43,855 nucleotides of DNA from a virus, in the IMG/VR virus record IMGVR_UViG_3300044699_000046, positions 1 to 43,855 of that record. One strand, 5' to 3'. Shown here piece after piece: positions 1-10,970 of this stretch. A program made the translations under genes and the position numbers. Each line of letters begins with the position of its first letter. The stretch's first letter is position 1. The notes under the pieces were generated by a model. The model was not told the DNA's origin. It did not search any database and saw only the letters and a list, made by a program, of their open reading frames with translations.

Positions 1-3000
1 CGGCGATTATTGGGGCGCAGGCTCCGACGAACCTGGCACGGCGTGAAGAATTTGGGGGATGACTAAGGCTGCTTTGCATCGTTCGGGCTGGACTCGAGTA
101 CGGCAGCCTCGCGGCGAGTGCTCTGGAGACACCCGGAGGCTTCCATTCATGCGCACTGTCTACGGGCTCGCTATGCCTACTCCGCGGCTGGCGCCTGGAT
201 CAATGCCAACTTAGAATCCATGGAAGCGTTGAGGGGCTGGACTCTGTCTGCTCGAGCAAAGCTCCTACGGTCCAAGAGCTCGTCAATGTCTAGACTATAT
301 GGCTCTACGCTCACAGCGTCCGATTTGCCCGAGACCTGAAGTGGGGCGGGCTGATATGCTGCGACTTCCGAGCAGACTCGATGTTGTAATCCATTCCGCG
401 GAGTGAGCCTGGCGCCGCGCGTCAAGACCGGCTGGCATGTCATCAGCCACTCTCGGCTGAGAACATGCGCGCCGCAACGCGCTGGAGTTCCGGGAGCCTG
501 CTGCGTCGATTGAGCGCCGGTCGGCGCTCCCATTCGGTAGGTCAGCGGTGAGACCGCAATCCCTGACTGACCAAGACCACCGAGTTATCGCCTTTCTGGC
601 GACGTCCAGGACTCGCTAATAGCCAACTCCTTCTTCAGGCCTTCCAGGGTTGCTGTGCGTACGTCGTTATGCCTGTCCTGCGCAGCTTGGAAAGCGCAAT
701 TCCAGCCGTTTCGTGCTCGGGCTCATCTAAGCGGGGGTGCCAGATTACCTCGGTTATAGGTGCGTTCTGATGGAGGCTCTTATTATATGTCCGTACAAAA
801 ATCGTTTGACAAGTCTCGCTGAGCGATCTATATTCTGTCCGTACGTAAATACAAAAGAGCACGGAGACAGAGTCCCCCCCTGCAATGCAAATCCAAATCA
901 ATCGAGGATTAAAAAAAGCGAGTACGGCACCTCACCCACAATGGAGAAGCTCGCTTGCACCAAGACCACTGGCTTATTCACGCAGTCAACATGACGGAAG
1001 CGTCCAAGGTCTGCGCTTACAACGGCCTCGCACAATGGTTTGGAGGGTCGCGCTGTGCAAATACTACGACTCGCACAAGCCTCTAAGCAGTCTTGAGTAC
1101 ATTCCTGCCAGCGCCGAATGAAGGCATATCAAACGGGGGCCGCCGCTTTCGAAGGACGGTTTCGCTAACACTCCTGCAAACGGAACCAGCACTAATGAGG
1201 CCGATACACCACGTGCATGTCAGAGAGTGAGCGCGGCGATGGCTGAAAGAGTTACCACTACACCATGATGATCTAATAATCGATCCGGGGTTCACCAGCA
1301 CGAGAAACACGAAACTGAAGATCAAGGATGCAGGAAACGGATGTACGTGTTTAACTGCTTCGAGCTGCGGTCTTCAATGTGGCCGATATATCACATTTCT
1401 ATGTGAGAACGAGGTGTGCTGTATCTATCCCGTCTAGTCGACAGCGATTGCTGAATGATTCGAAGACGTAGTCATCAGAATTCGGCACTACGTCCAGAAC
1501 TTCTATACGCATTGTGAAGCAGCATAGTGAACAGCCCCAATAGCTACGAACCCCGAGAAGGATACACCTGTCCCTCAAGATGGGCACGCTGAAAGGTGAA
1601 CTTTGACGAGGCCCGCGAGGGCCTAGACGGCTGCACCCAAAGGTTATTTTGCGATCTCGAACGTGTGCTATGTCGGCGGCTGATGCAACGTGACGACACC
1701 GGAGCAGAAAGAGCTGCTCTGCGCAGATCACGACGAGTGCGGCGCTGACGAGATTTCGCTCGACTGGGGACGGACTTATAACTCGCTCCAGATAGTAGGC
1801 TGAACAACTGAAGTACGCTAATTCATGGAAATACGCTAAGGAAAAGACACCATGTGAAGACTGATAACCAGCTAAATATGGCGAAGAAGCGCCGTCTAAT
1901 GGTACAGAAGGCAAATCCAGCCGCCTTATCCGCGGCTGGAATGGAGTACGCGCGCTCCCATTTACCCAGAAGATGAAAATGACATCTGCACTATGGGGGG
2001 GGGAGGAAGGGCTGGGTCCCCAAAGAAGCGTATGCGTGATAACTCTGCGCTACGGGCTCATTGCTGGCGTACCAGCAGTTTGAGTGCGTTCTAACAGAGA
2101 TAAGAAAGGGAGAACCTAGTGCGAAATGACACTATGCTCTATCTATTGGACGAGAGATGCGAGAGGGCCTCCAGCACAGCTAAGCTTCGTAGAAACGGGA
2201 CGAACGCTCAGCCCCTATCGCGCGGGTAGGCCGTGCTTAGCATATCCGTACCTATAGAACGTCAGATCACAACCATCGCGGCGCGATGCTATTCTGAAGC
2301 GATTGCAAGAGCAAGTGCATACCCCCGAACGAAAATAAGGCGCTAGAAACGCGACCTTGCAACGCCACGCATTGCTCGATCCAGATTAACTATCGGACGT
2401 GCGCATGCATACCTACAATCCAACGGAGTGTGACGCGCGACAGATGCATGAGATTGCGCCGCGATGTCGAGTCCGATAGTAGACAGTCGACCGAACTGAT
2501 GGCCATGAGTTCTACACGGCATTGGACAAGGGGGGGGAGGTCGGGGGGGGGGGGGGGGAGGGGGGGGGGGGGGGGAGGGTGGGGGGGGGGAGGTGCGGGG
2601 GAGGGGGGGGGGGGGGGGTGGGTTGAGGGCAGGGGTGAAGCGAGTGGGAACGAAGCCGCGACCCGACTACTGCAAAAGATCCGCCTCCTTCCCAAAGAAT
2701 CTCGCGCCCGAACTTAGCCAGCAAGGCGATTACGAGCCCAAGTACCGCAAGCGGATAAAGTAGATAATGTATATAGCCGAACGCCGCCGTAATCCGGTTA
2801 CACACGTGGCACGCCTAGGTAGTGCGCGCCAGCTGTTGGCACCGAGGCATTTACGACATAGCTACAGCGACATTACGATGGTATAAGACATACAGCGTGA
2901 GGCCCAATACCAGATTCTTACAACTCAAATGAGGAAGTAAGTCAGCAAGGCCATAACAACTGCTACACTGATGAAGGACGGGCTAAGCCAGCCGAGAAAA

Positions 3001-6000
3001 GCTCGCTGAAAGTGACTGATGTCCCTTGAATAACTGTCCGAAAACGATAGGCCTCGGCTCGAAAAACACCGAGTGCGGCTCGCCCAAATGACATGACTAC
3101 GTACATCAGGAACAGGCCTGCCAGTAAAAAGAACCAAGATCATACAAGACTGAGTACACGAGCGGCCAGAAGGGTCTTCGTCGCGGCTCGAATCTGGACA
3201 GGCCTCCGATAGTCTGTGATTCGTAGCATCGGAAACACGCTATAGGATATTCCGTAGCAGCAGCAGTAGTGTTCCAGCCAGCGAGACTCTGTGAATCGAC
3301 TACATCACTGTAGGCTGGGATACAAGATGAGTGGAAAGAGAAAACCCATTTCTCATCCAGGGATATCCTAACAGAAGGGTGGATAGCCAGTGGCGCGATG
3401 GTTCACGATTCAGTTTGATAGCAAAGTCACGTGCTACATGAATATGGATGTACAAGCTCATCCAGCAAAGGCCTCAGAAATGACGCAGTCGAATTTGTAC
3501 GAATAGAGAAGCGTATCGTGATGCGAGCACAAGCTAGCAAGATATTGGAGCTAACAGCCTAGTTCCTCTGAGCGTTGGAACCGCGCCGCGAGCCAGCATA
3601 AGACGCCAGTCGTCTGGAGGCTTCGAGTCGGAGTGACGCCTGTCGCGCAAAAGTTGCAAGCTCGGCCTAGCTGAAACAGATGATCACAACTGGCGATGAC
3701 AAAAGCCCCACGCCAGATATTAACGTCAGAAGAAATAGGGAGACATTCTGTACGTCACTGATGTCGCGCAGCGCCGAGGATTCGAATATGTCGGGCGCCG
3801 CCCATATTCAAGAAGGCTTGGTCGCCTCTCTGCGAAGTAGATCACGTGTCAAGCATCGCGATGGCTATGAATCGCGGCCGAACAATAACAGCTCGCAGGC
3901 ACTCTAATCCCTACCAGAAAACCCGGGCGCAAAGCTACCGACCCTGAACTAGAGTCAAATGCTGGAGCAAGCGCAGCAACAGATTCTGCCTTACGCGTAA
4001 AGGTCGTCATGACTCGTCGCAGAACTGCTAACACCCATCCTCTAATTGAAGCCCCTGCCAAGTCCCCGTCGCAAGCGACAAATCAACCTAGTGTCTGTGT
4101 TTAATTCACTGCGCTTAGCACGTCCTCGGTCAAAATATCTGCCTGACATTAGCGTAATCCATAAGTCTAAGCATAGAAACGACTCGCGCGCATTTTGCAT
4201 CAGACTCCCAGCAAACAACGCGAAGCTAACAACGAAGACATGAGGAAACCATCTAAGCTCGATCATCCGTAGGGCGATGCTATGCACGAGCTGCTGGCCC
4301 ATCCGTTACCGCCGTCCTGAATGAACAGTCAAAAATGACGAGCAGTGGCTAAGAGCCTAATTACCGATACCAAAACGCCGGGAGACTGCGGACGTTCAAC
4401 TAGCTAAAGAAATAGCCATTCCCTGGTGTTCAGTTATCGGCGGATGCGACAGCGGAACAAACGAACGGCTCAGTGGCGAATAATCGCTCTTACACCATCG
4501 TCTTTTTAATAGAACTAGATCGGGATCGAAGCAGAGGCACGTCATGCTGAATGGACTCGCTTGCATGTTTTCGGCGAACGTGTAGGCAAAAACTAGCCAT
4601 TACTACCCCTAGCGGCGAGCAAGCGATCGCATACTACAGACTGGACGTAAAACCTCGGACAGTGAACGTGAAAACACGGTCTGAGCGCAATGTTGATTCA
4701 GCAACTGCTGTAGAGTTGGGTGTCGACAGGTTGCGGACTGGGTTCTCGCAATACTGGGCAATAACCTACACCGTACCAGGGATGCGTCGACTTAGATATA
4801 CGCAGCTGTAAGAAGCAGCATTTAGATATATAAATCATGCGATAAGCATGAAGAACAGATGTAAATAAAGGAAGGCACGTCGTGATCTTATTCTAACGAA
4901 TACTGAACTTCCGGCAAGGCGGCCTCAGAAGCGCTACGTGGCGCGGTACATTCACTAGAAGACTAACGGACGCAAATGTTACGGTGCATGGACAGCTGAC
5001 TTACGAGACTGGAGACATAACGGAAATTGATCCCAGCGCAGGCGAGCCGTGCATAATTTATATCAGACCAAGAACAGGAGACAGAGAGGACGCTGATCGC
5101 TAGCGCATGGGGCGGGACGGCGATTGTACTTGCTTCAAGAGCTCGTACGCCTGCCCCGACCAACAAGTCGTGGTGAACAGAGGCAACGACTTCCAAAGAC
5201 GGACACACAGTCATGTGAAGATTCTCGATAAGGTGTAAGCTAAGAACGGACGATGACGTTAGACCTGAAAAATACGCACCGAAAAGATTCACGAAGCAAG
5301 GCTCCACGTCATCCAGCAAAACAATTGGTTGCACGCAAACTGCTGGCCGCTCGTTTCCTAACCGGGACGATCACTAATAAACGTGCCTCGATCATGGATC
5401 GACCGCGATCGACGTCATAAGGCAAATCCAGTCGACACTCGTCTGAGCGCATTTTATCGTCGACGCTCAGCGTACCAGTGCTTCCAAGTTGAGAACTATC
5501 GTAATTAGAGATAAGGAGTGATCAGCGGCTGAACGGAACGAGGCCGTAGAGACAGGTGCGACGCGATCGTGAGGCATAGGAGGTTTATGTATGGTTGAGA
5601 GTAGTCGAAGAATCGAGCATATGGTACAAGCGCGTCAAAGAGCAGTCCGTAGCGCTCTGGATCATCCATAACGGAGTCTAAATATAGAGCCAGCGCGTGA
5701 GAATCATATTAAGGGCCTAACGATACTAATGCGTGCAGAGGCATAGAGAAAACCATTGTCGGCAGGATAAGATTAAGACGCGAGCCCGGCAAGCGGCCTA
5801 GTGCAGGGGAGTCGCTCTCGTCATTGATGAGTCGAGAGTAGCCTACCTCGACCAAATAACTGCTCGGGGTCCCTCAAGCCATTAGCAGCGAAACAGTTTT
5901 AGACTCATCTAAGGAAGCAGCTAAAGCGTGTATGTCTACTGATCGTCGGAGGCCCGCATTGTGTACAGCTGCAATAGCGGCGCTTGTCTGATGTAGCTGC

Positions 6001-7140
6001 TAGCGCGCCATCATAAGTTCACGGTAACATGGAATGGGTGGAGCAGTTTGCGCCTAGATTCCAAGTATTGAGCTGCTGTATTCTTCAATCCAGCATATGG
6101 GAATGGAGCAGTACGACGACTCCTTCGATAGGTCAAAGCGTTGGATTCATCGCTTGACACTACTCCAAAACTTGCGGCCAGAACCTTAGACCAGCGAGAT
6201 TATGAGGAGCTGCAGCTACAGCGCGTCTGAGGAATGAAGAACGGCTCTACAGGTGCCAGCGACTCGCTTGTATTGGGATTCGACGCGGGAGCCGATAGGG
6301 GCTTCACAGAAGGCATTAGACAACAAGCCTCAACGTGATAGAGAACGAAGCAATAGCTTAAGTTTAAACGGGCGCAAAATGAATGAAGCGCAATTGACAG
6401 ACATATCAACACCTGGAGCGAGCAAAGTGGACACTGCACAATGACCGAGAAAGAAGATCTGGCGTACGATTTCTCCAAAGCGCGCTTAATGAGTAATATC
6501 AGTGAGATGCACAGTCAAAGCTATTATCCGATGCAAATTGAATCGCGCATATCAAACGCGTCTTTGGGCGCGCTACTAAAGCTAATCGCGAGCATGCGGG
6601 GCCGACCTACTAACAAGAGCGCTCTACCAACCAACGATCTGATGGTAAAAATGGAAACTCGCTATCTAATCCGTCACGAAGGATTTGTCTCGCAGATATA
6701 AGGCTAGAGAGGTACTGAGGGCTTGAATGGGAGTCAGGTCGTTCGCGCGGCGGCTTCGTGGCGAAACTATCTCTTCACGTGCAAAGAGGTCCGTGCCTGT
6801 GGCGTGCAAGGGGTATACAGAGCCAATATGACAGGCTAGCCATCGCCGGGAGAGTCGAGCGTAGCCGATCGCTGCTCCGTGCATGATCCGAGCGACGGCG
6901 AGCGCCGCCCTTAAGAAAGCACGGAAGAGGATATGCGATGGCTAGCCTTGCATCGGAGGAGAACGGGAAGACGGGTCAAATAGTAGCAAAGAGCACAGGC
7001 CGATCTGCGAAATGCACCTTTCGATTCGCGAGCGTGGCTCCAAACTCTGCTGGTGCAGAGGCCCGCAACCAAGAGCATCCCATCACGAAGTATGAGGGCT
7101 GCTGGAATGCACCGTAGATGAGCGCTGGAAGCTCGCAGTG
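1..7140. other. Noise-like left flank without supportable genes
   Basis: I see no gene here that I can support. All open frames are short (the longest is about 170 codons, at 1399-1914 on the minus strand), start and stop without ribosome-binding sites, and translate to proteins with no recognisable motif or sensible composition. Neighbouring frames do not rejoin into a coherent protein, unlike the split genes from 9 kb onward. Base composition looks closer to even than the GC-rich phage core. Together with the G run at 2530 this suggests low-quality or uncorrected sequence. A genuinely non-coding accessory region cannot be excluded from sequence alone. Confidence 0.6.
2530..2630. repeat. Low-complexity G run
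   Basis: About 100 bases that are almost only G, interrupted by single A, T or C bases. It creates artificial open frames coding poly-Gly on the plus strand and poly-Pro on the minus strand. Such a run is unlike anything else in the window and is typical of a basecalling or assembly artefact. I do not read the Pro-rich or Gly-rich frames as genes. Confidence 0.8.
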
Positions 7141-7157
7141 AACGGCCACAAGACACC

Positions 7158-7279
7158 AATGGTGTGCAGCCTGTCGACGTGCCGATCGAGCCATTCGACT
7201 GCTACGTCACGTTCAACGGCTGGCCGCCTTTATCTTCAATCCGTATGGCGCGGCGGTGCGGCTGGTGAAGCGCAAATGA
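7158..7279 (+). pseudogene. C-terminal fragment of a small phage-type hypothetical (frame broken)
   Basis: Two adjacent plus-strand frames join across one missing base near 7228. The first reads VPIEPFDCYVTFNGWP and the second FIFNPYGAAVRLVKRK followed by TGA at 7277. The Y-x-x-FNGWP core resembles small conserved hypotheticals in phage and prophage early regions; I recognise the style, not a named family. It is the leftmost stretch that reads as real protein, so usable phage sequence seems to begin about here. Start and upstream part cannot be placed. Confidence 0.35.
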
Positions 7280-7351
7280 AACGACGTTTCATCGCCCAGC
7301 GGTGAATAGCGGCAACCGAGCGCCTTCACACCTCAGGGTAAGCCCCGAGAA

Positions 7352-7611
7352 ATGAGCCAACTCGCCGCAATCGACCGCCGAACCGCTGGGGCAGCAAGCC
7401 CGATCAGGAATGTGTGCGTGAGCACGACCTTACCATGGAGTGCAAGCACGGGATGTCGCTGCGTGGCTCCGCACGCTTGCAAGAGCGCACCGATCGGTTC
7501 GCAGAACAGTTCGCCGCATCAACCCCGAGGAGGGAAAGTGAAAGAAGACTCTACAAATCGAGAAAGCCGAAGCAAGAATGCAAATTGAGTTTCGAGCGCA
7601 CAGGGCCTTAA
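7352..7611 (+). pseudogene. Frame-broken plus-strand coding fragments
   Basis: An ATG at 7352 opens a frame beginning MSQLAAIDRRTAG. After about 60 bases the better-looking protein continues in another frame (LTMECKHGMSLRGSARLQER, then TDRFAEQFAA). The pieces are charged, helix-prone and plausible as one small phage protein interrupted by indels. No domain is recognised. The purine-rich stretch near 7530 (GAGGAGGGAAAG) could be the ribosome-binding site of a following small gene. Confidence 0.25.
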
Positions 7612-7640
7612 GCCGAAAAGTATCTCGCTGAGGCTCAACC

Positions 7641-7861
7641 GTGGCCTCGCTGTACGAGCTTTACCGGAAGCCTTTCCGACAGCTTCACGGAGTTTCGGCG
7701 AGACGCTTTTCCACGATGCCGAGATGTTTTTTGTTAAAATTCCAGCAAAGGCAGGCCGGCGATTTCACGCAGGCAACGCCGGACGCTGTGAACGCGATGA
7801 AAAGGTTGCTCTGGCCGCAATCGAGCTTGCCAAGGCGGTCGCTGCTAAAGGCGAAAAGTGA
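7641..7861 (+). pseudogene. Frame-broken small hypothetical ending in an Ala/Lys helix
   Basis: Three overlapping plus-strand frames give consecutive pieces of what reads as one protein: FGETLFHDAEMFFVKIPAKAG, DFTQATPDAV, and DEKVALAAIELAKAVAAKGEK ending at TGA 7859-7861. The last piece is a strongly amphipathic helix. Its stop overlaps the GTG start of the next small gene (GTGA at 7858-7861), an arrangement seen repeatedly in the intact operon and an argument that both are real. At least two indels are needed. Function unknown. Confidence 0.3.
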
Positions 7862-7986
7862 ACGGTGAAGCCGAAATCTTGATCGTAATCGTCCTTATGG
7901 CGTGCTGGCACTTCTGCTTTGGTGGCTGTGCGCGAGATACTAAAACACGCACGCGCCATTCGACGAATGAGTCACACTCTGGATAA
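7858..7986 (+). CDS. Small putative membrane protein (42 aa)
   Basis: A 42-codon frame with GTG start coupled by a GTGA overlap to the preceding gene. Residues 6-22 form one hydrophobic segment (ILIVIVLMACWHFCFGG), followed by a short, Thr/Arg-rich polar tail. This fits a single-span phage membrane peptide. It lies in error-rich sequence, so the tail after residue 27 may be out of frame; the hydrophobic part is the reliable portion. No family recognised. Confidence 0.35.
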   Translation: MNGEAEILIVIVLMACWHFCFGGCARDTKTRTRHSTNESHSG

Positions 7987-9157
7987 AGCAACGAGGAGTG
8001 AGCAATGAAGTGACATTCAGCCGGAAATGGTTTCGAGAAGGTGCGTATCCCCCTCTGGCATGCGCGTGCCGTAACAATGTGAATGCGCCAGAGGACACGA
8101 CATCGGAGTAGCTGATGCGAGGAATACGGTACTCTGCGAAGCCGTGACGAGGAGGGCATTACTCTGGCTGCAATGGCACGAGGAGGTAGACAACGCTAGT
8201 TTTCGTGTTCGATACTCGCTGACCTCGTGTGCTTCTGATCCTATGGAACGCATACATTACCGCCCCTGTTCCGTCCACCTACGGAGATTGTATCCGATTA
8301 CATGAGCCGCGCCTTGACTCCTGACCACGGCGGCAAAGAACCCCGCGTGAATGGTGCAGGATGCCCATTGGGCGGCCCGGACCGAACTATCGGACGATGT
8401 GGTGGGGCCGGCGCTTCATGGACTACACGAGCAAGTTACAACCCGGTCCCCTCTTCCAAACCGTGGCTGCTAAGATGAGGCGGCGCCGGCGGGCTCTCGT
8501 CTCGTGGCGCTCAAGTTAGAACCGTAGGGGGCGTCCGTTCCCATGAGCGATTAGGAGCGAAGCCAAGGCCTCCCGAGGACATGGCGGTAATTGCGGCTGT
8601 GGAAGCGCAAACCCGCGCGGTTTGTCGCGTGAGCTTTTTCGGCTGTACGATACTTTCGAAGAATCGCACTTGCAAGAAGCCGAAAAAAAAAGATGGACGA
8701 TGAGCGCAGATCTGCAAGGACGCATCAGCACTACGTCGCGCTTTCATAGTGCCGGCGGCAGCAAGGACATTTCCGGGAGCCCGCTACGTTCGAGCGAGCC
8801 TGCAAGCGTATGGCCTATGAACCACTCGTGAGCAATCATGGATTGAGACAATCACTACGTTCATCATGGGTTTCGTTCCTTCGGGGTTTTGTTTGGCCGT
8901 CTGTACATGACCAGATGGGAAGAATGAGAATGAATTTATACGGGAGCGGACCTTTCGATCCATCCGAGCGTGCTGCCCGAGACGTGGCCGCACTCCACAA
9001 TTTGAACTGGCTAAAGATCGCCTTTTCAACTGAAGCTTGCCGGTGTCCGATGGATTCGCTTCCGGAGGCGATGGCGAGGCTCGAAAAGGCGGGCTCGAGC
9101 AGCGCGAGACGGGTACTCGATTCGCCGCGCTCCCATCTCAAAGGAAGGCCCGAGCGC
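7987..9157 (+). other. Error-rich stretch with plus-strand coding traces upstream of the excisionase-like gene
   Basis: No complete gene can be drawn. Traces include a GTG-initiated MSNEVTFSRKWFREGAY near 8000, an ATG frame at 8302 beginning MSRALTPDHGG, a frame at 8622-8750 reading ELFRLYDTFEESHLQEAEKK, and ALHNLNWLKIAFSTEA near 8990. These are coherent for 15-30 residues and then lose frame, as expected for real genes with uncorrected indels. They probably represent small early or lysogeny genes on the plus strand. I assign no functions. Confidence 0.3.
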
Positions 9158-9388
9158 GTGAGCGCACCGATCCCATTCGATCGCGTGATCTGGAACGCGC
9201 AGGAGTGCGCGGACTATCTGAAGCAGTCGCGCCAGGAGTTCCTTCGCATCACGCGCCACAACGAGACCTTCCCGCTCGAGCTGCCGAATCGCCCGCGGCA
9301 CTGGCCAGCGCTCGCGGTGACGGAATGGGCCCTCTCCGGTTCGGTTCCCTCTGAAAATTCCCCAAAATCTACGCAAGTCGCTGCGTAG
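9158..9388 (+). CDS. AlpA/excisionase-like small DNA-binding protein
   Basis: A 76-residue frame immediately upstream of the integrase. Residues 9-55 read as a winged-helix AlpA/excisionase-type domain: VIWNAQECADYLKQSRQEFL (helix-turn-helix), then a basic turn RITRHNETFP and a wing ending RPRHWPALAVTEWALSG. Proteins of this kind bind attachment-site DNA and bias integrase toward excision, or activate integrase expression; that role is inferred from family and position. I chose GTG 9158 because AAAGGAAGG lies about nine bases upstream; the same frame is open further upstream (ATG 8810) but that part looks incoherent. The stop falls at the end of an inverted repeat (9369-9388). Confidence 0.65.
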   Translation: MSAPIPFDRVIWNAQECADYLKQSRQEFLRITRHNETFPLELPNRPRHWPALAVTEWALSGSVPSENSPKSTQVAA

Positions 9389-9538
9389 GTCCAGATAAAT
9401 CAGCATCTTAGGACGTTGTTTTGGTGCCCTTCCTCGGCACACCGACCGTCCTTTGACGTGCTCATACAGAGTGAAAACGCTGCGAAAGAATGCGCCTGGA
9501 TGCGCTGTTCTGCGTAACAATTACCCAAAATTTACGCA
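9361..9538 (+). promoter_or_regulatory. Repeat-rich integrase leader, possible attP arm/operator region
   Basis: Between the excisionase-like stop and the integrase start lie several ordered repeats. CCCAAAATCTACGCA (9361-9375) recurs as CCCAAAATTTACGCA (9524-9538), one mismatch in 15. CTACGCA (9369-9375) pairs with TGCGTAG (9382-9388), and TGCGTAA (9511-9517) pairs with TTACGCA (9532-9538). TGCG also occurs at 9481, 9491, 9501 and 9511, exactly ten bases apart. Repeated, helically phased sites next to int are typical of arm-type integrase/excisionase binding or of a repressor operator. No attachment core could be identified without the host sequence. Confidence 0.45.
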
Positions 9539-10451
9539 TGGCAACCTTCAGCAAGTATGGCGATGGAATGGAGGGCGCAGGTTGCCCGCCGCGGGGTCCG
9601 TAAGTCTCGCACGTTTCCGTCCAAGGGTGCCGCAACGGCTTGGGCGGGGCAGGGTCGAAGACGAGATTATGGCCGGCGTGCGCGGCGAGATCCCAAACCT
9701 GACGGTAGCTGAGCTGTTCAAGCGCTACGAGAAGGAAGTCTCCGAGGGCAAGAAGGGGAAGCGCTGGGAAGTCGTGCGCCTGACGGCCCTGGGACGCGAC
9801 AGGCTGGCCGCTGTGAGGCTGCGGCAGTTGGACACCCCGCACGTCTCAGACTGGCAGCAGCGCCGCCTAGAAGCCGTTTCCGGGGCTTCCGTGAGGCGGG
9901 AGCGGAACCTGCTGAACAACGTCTTTGAGATCGCCCGCAAGGAATGGCACTGGCTTAGGAAAAACCCGTTCCTCGGGATACGGCGCCCGAAGGATGGGAA
10001 GTCTCGCAAGCGCACTGCCTCGCCGGCCGAGATCGCCAAGCTGACCTTGAGGGCGAGCGACAAGATGCGCCGGGCCATCACGATCGCCCTAGAAACCGGG
10101 ATGAGGTGCTCGGAGATAGCGAGCGACCCGCGGATAAAGGGACGCGTTGCCAGCCTCGTGGACAGCAAGAACGGGGAGGAGCGGGATGTGCCGCTCTCAG
10201 AGAAGGCGATTGAAGCGTGGCGCGAGCCGATCGCCCTTACCGCGGGCTCGATCTCAGCCCTATTCGCTCGGCTGTGCGATGACCTGGACATCGAGGGTCT
10301 GACCTTCCATGACCTGCGGCATACAGCCGCTACGAGGCTCGCGAAGAAGCTGACCCTGCTCGAGCTGTGCAAGATGTTTGGCTGGAAAGATCCTAGGCAC
10401 GCCCTGATCTATTACAACGAGGGCGCGGACCAGATAGCGAAGAAGCTATAA
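9538..10451 (+). CDS. int: Tyrosine recombinase integrase (two frameshifts near the N-terminus)
   Basis: Phage-type tyrosine integrase, about 304 residues, catalysing site-specific recombination between attP and the host attB. The true start is ATG 9538 (MATFSKYGDG); an extra base at about 9568 shifts to WRAQVARRGVRKSRTFPSKG, and an extra G near 9650 shifts to the long frame VEDEIMAGVRGE. Then come the SAM-like core-binding domain (about residues 55-150) and the catalytic domain: first Arg in ETGMRCSE, Lys in DSKNGEERDVPL, HxxR as FHDLRHTAATRL, and the nucleophile Tyr in HALIYYN. The segment after the first Arg looks a few residues short (a small deletion is possible). The only large plus-strand gene of the core; it converges on the late operon. 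Confidence 0.9.
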
Positions 10452-10460
10452 GTCGCCTTC

Positions 10461-10477
10461 CCGACATTGAGTGTCGG
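10461..10477. terminator. Hairpin between convergent genes
   Basis: CCGACA-TTGAG-TGTCGG forms a perfect 6-bp stem with a 5-base loop exactly between the integrase stop (10451) and the end of the convergent HTH gene (10478). Position and symmetry suit a bidirectional terminator, but no U-tract follows on either strand, so it may instead be a barrier or simple structure. Confidence 0.4.
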
Positions 10478-10729
10478 CTACCGACCAGGCACTCGCCTCC
10501 CGCATATCTCAGATACGAGCCGAACCAGTGCCTGGTCCCGAGCTTGGCGTTGATGAGGGTGAGCTGGGTATAGACCGTCGCCGGCTTGATGCCGAGCTCC
10601 GCCGCCGCCTCGATAGGCATGTTTCCACGGCTGATCGACTCCATGAGGGCGCTCTGAGCGGCGGGTTAGCTGTACCGGCTCTTGGCCGGTTGCGAACCAG
10701 CGCGGATGATCCTTACTTCTGCGCTCCAC
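10478..10729 (-). CDS. LuxR/GerE-type helix-turn-helix protein (frameshifted)
   Basis: Small DNA-binding protein of about 80-90 residues. The frame opening at 10729 gives MERRSKDHPRWF and then LTRRSER; near 10645-10660 the coherent protein moves to the other frame, reading ALMESISRGNMPIEAAAELG and KPATVYTQLTLINAKLGTRH. This is the GerE pattern: LTxRE, a small helix, then (I/A)AAELGIKPATVYTQL as recognition helix, and the closing INAKLG. No receiver or ligand domain is present, so it would be a stand-alone HTH. It is the last gene of the leftward late operon and converges on int. The C-terminus after KLGTRH is uncertain because either frame may be right. A role in lysogeny or late control is inference. 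Confidence 0.6.
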   Translation of the reverse strand: MERRSKDHPRWFATGQEPVQLTRRSERPHGVDQPWKHAYRGGGGARHQAGDGLYPAHPHQRQARDQALVRLVSEICGRRVPGR

Positions 10730-10730
10730 A

Positions 10731-10970
10731 TCAAGTCAGCTTCGGAGTGTTCGGATCTGCGAGCGTGTCGTTGTACTGCTTGAGGGCGTCTGCCTCGATC
10801 TCGTCGTCGGAATCGAGCAGGCCCTTCAGGTCGTCCGTGGTGAGCGTCTTTCCTTCGGCGTGCCGCCGCACAATTAGGTCCGAAACCCCTTTCGTGAGAA
10901 TGACCATGTTCATTCCAGCCTCCGCCGCAGCGGCAAGAAATTGCACCACCTGAAGTAGTTGGCCCATCAC
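10731..10970 (-). CDS. Small hypothetical protein (79 aa)
   Basis: Intact 79-codon frame whose start overlaps the stop of the upstream lipoprotein gene by four bases (ATGA). The first 30 residues are hydrophobic and Ala-rich (LLQVVQFLAAAAEAGMNMV), the rest acidic (TTDDLKGLLDSDDEIEADAL). It has no recognised domain. Its place at the end of the lysis-like cluster and the tight coupling suggest co-expression with the lipoprotein. A membrane-associated helix at the N-terminus is possible but not strong enough to call a transmembrane span. Confidence 0.65.
   Translation of the reverse strand: MMGQLLQVVQFLAAAAEAGMNMVILTKGVSDLIVRRHAEGKTLTTDDLKGLLDSDDEIEADALKQYNDTLADPNTPKLT

Noticed and set aside
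1399-1914. 171-codon minus-strand open frame, the longest in the left flank
   Set aside because: Composition is random-like (many Cys, Ser and Arg), no ribosome-binding site or domain, and neighbouring sequence is noise-like.
2390-2805. Proline-rich (minus) and glycine-rich (plus) proteins
   Set aside because: Both are produced solely by the G run and have no credible flanking coding sequence.
9026-9520. 164-codon minus-strand open frame over the excisionase-like gene
   Set aside because: Shadow of the plus-strand AlpA-like gene, which has a recognisable HTH and a good ribosome-binding site.
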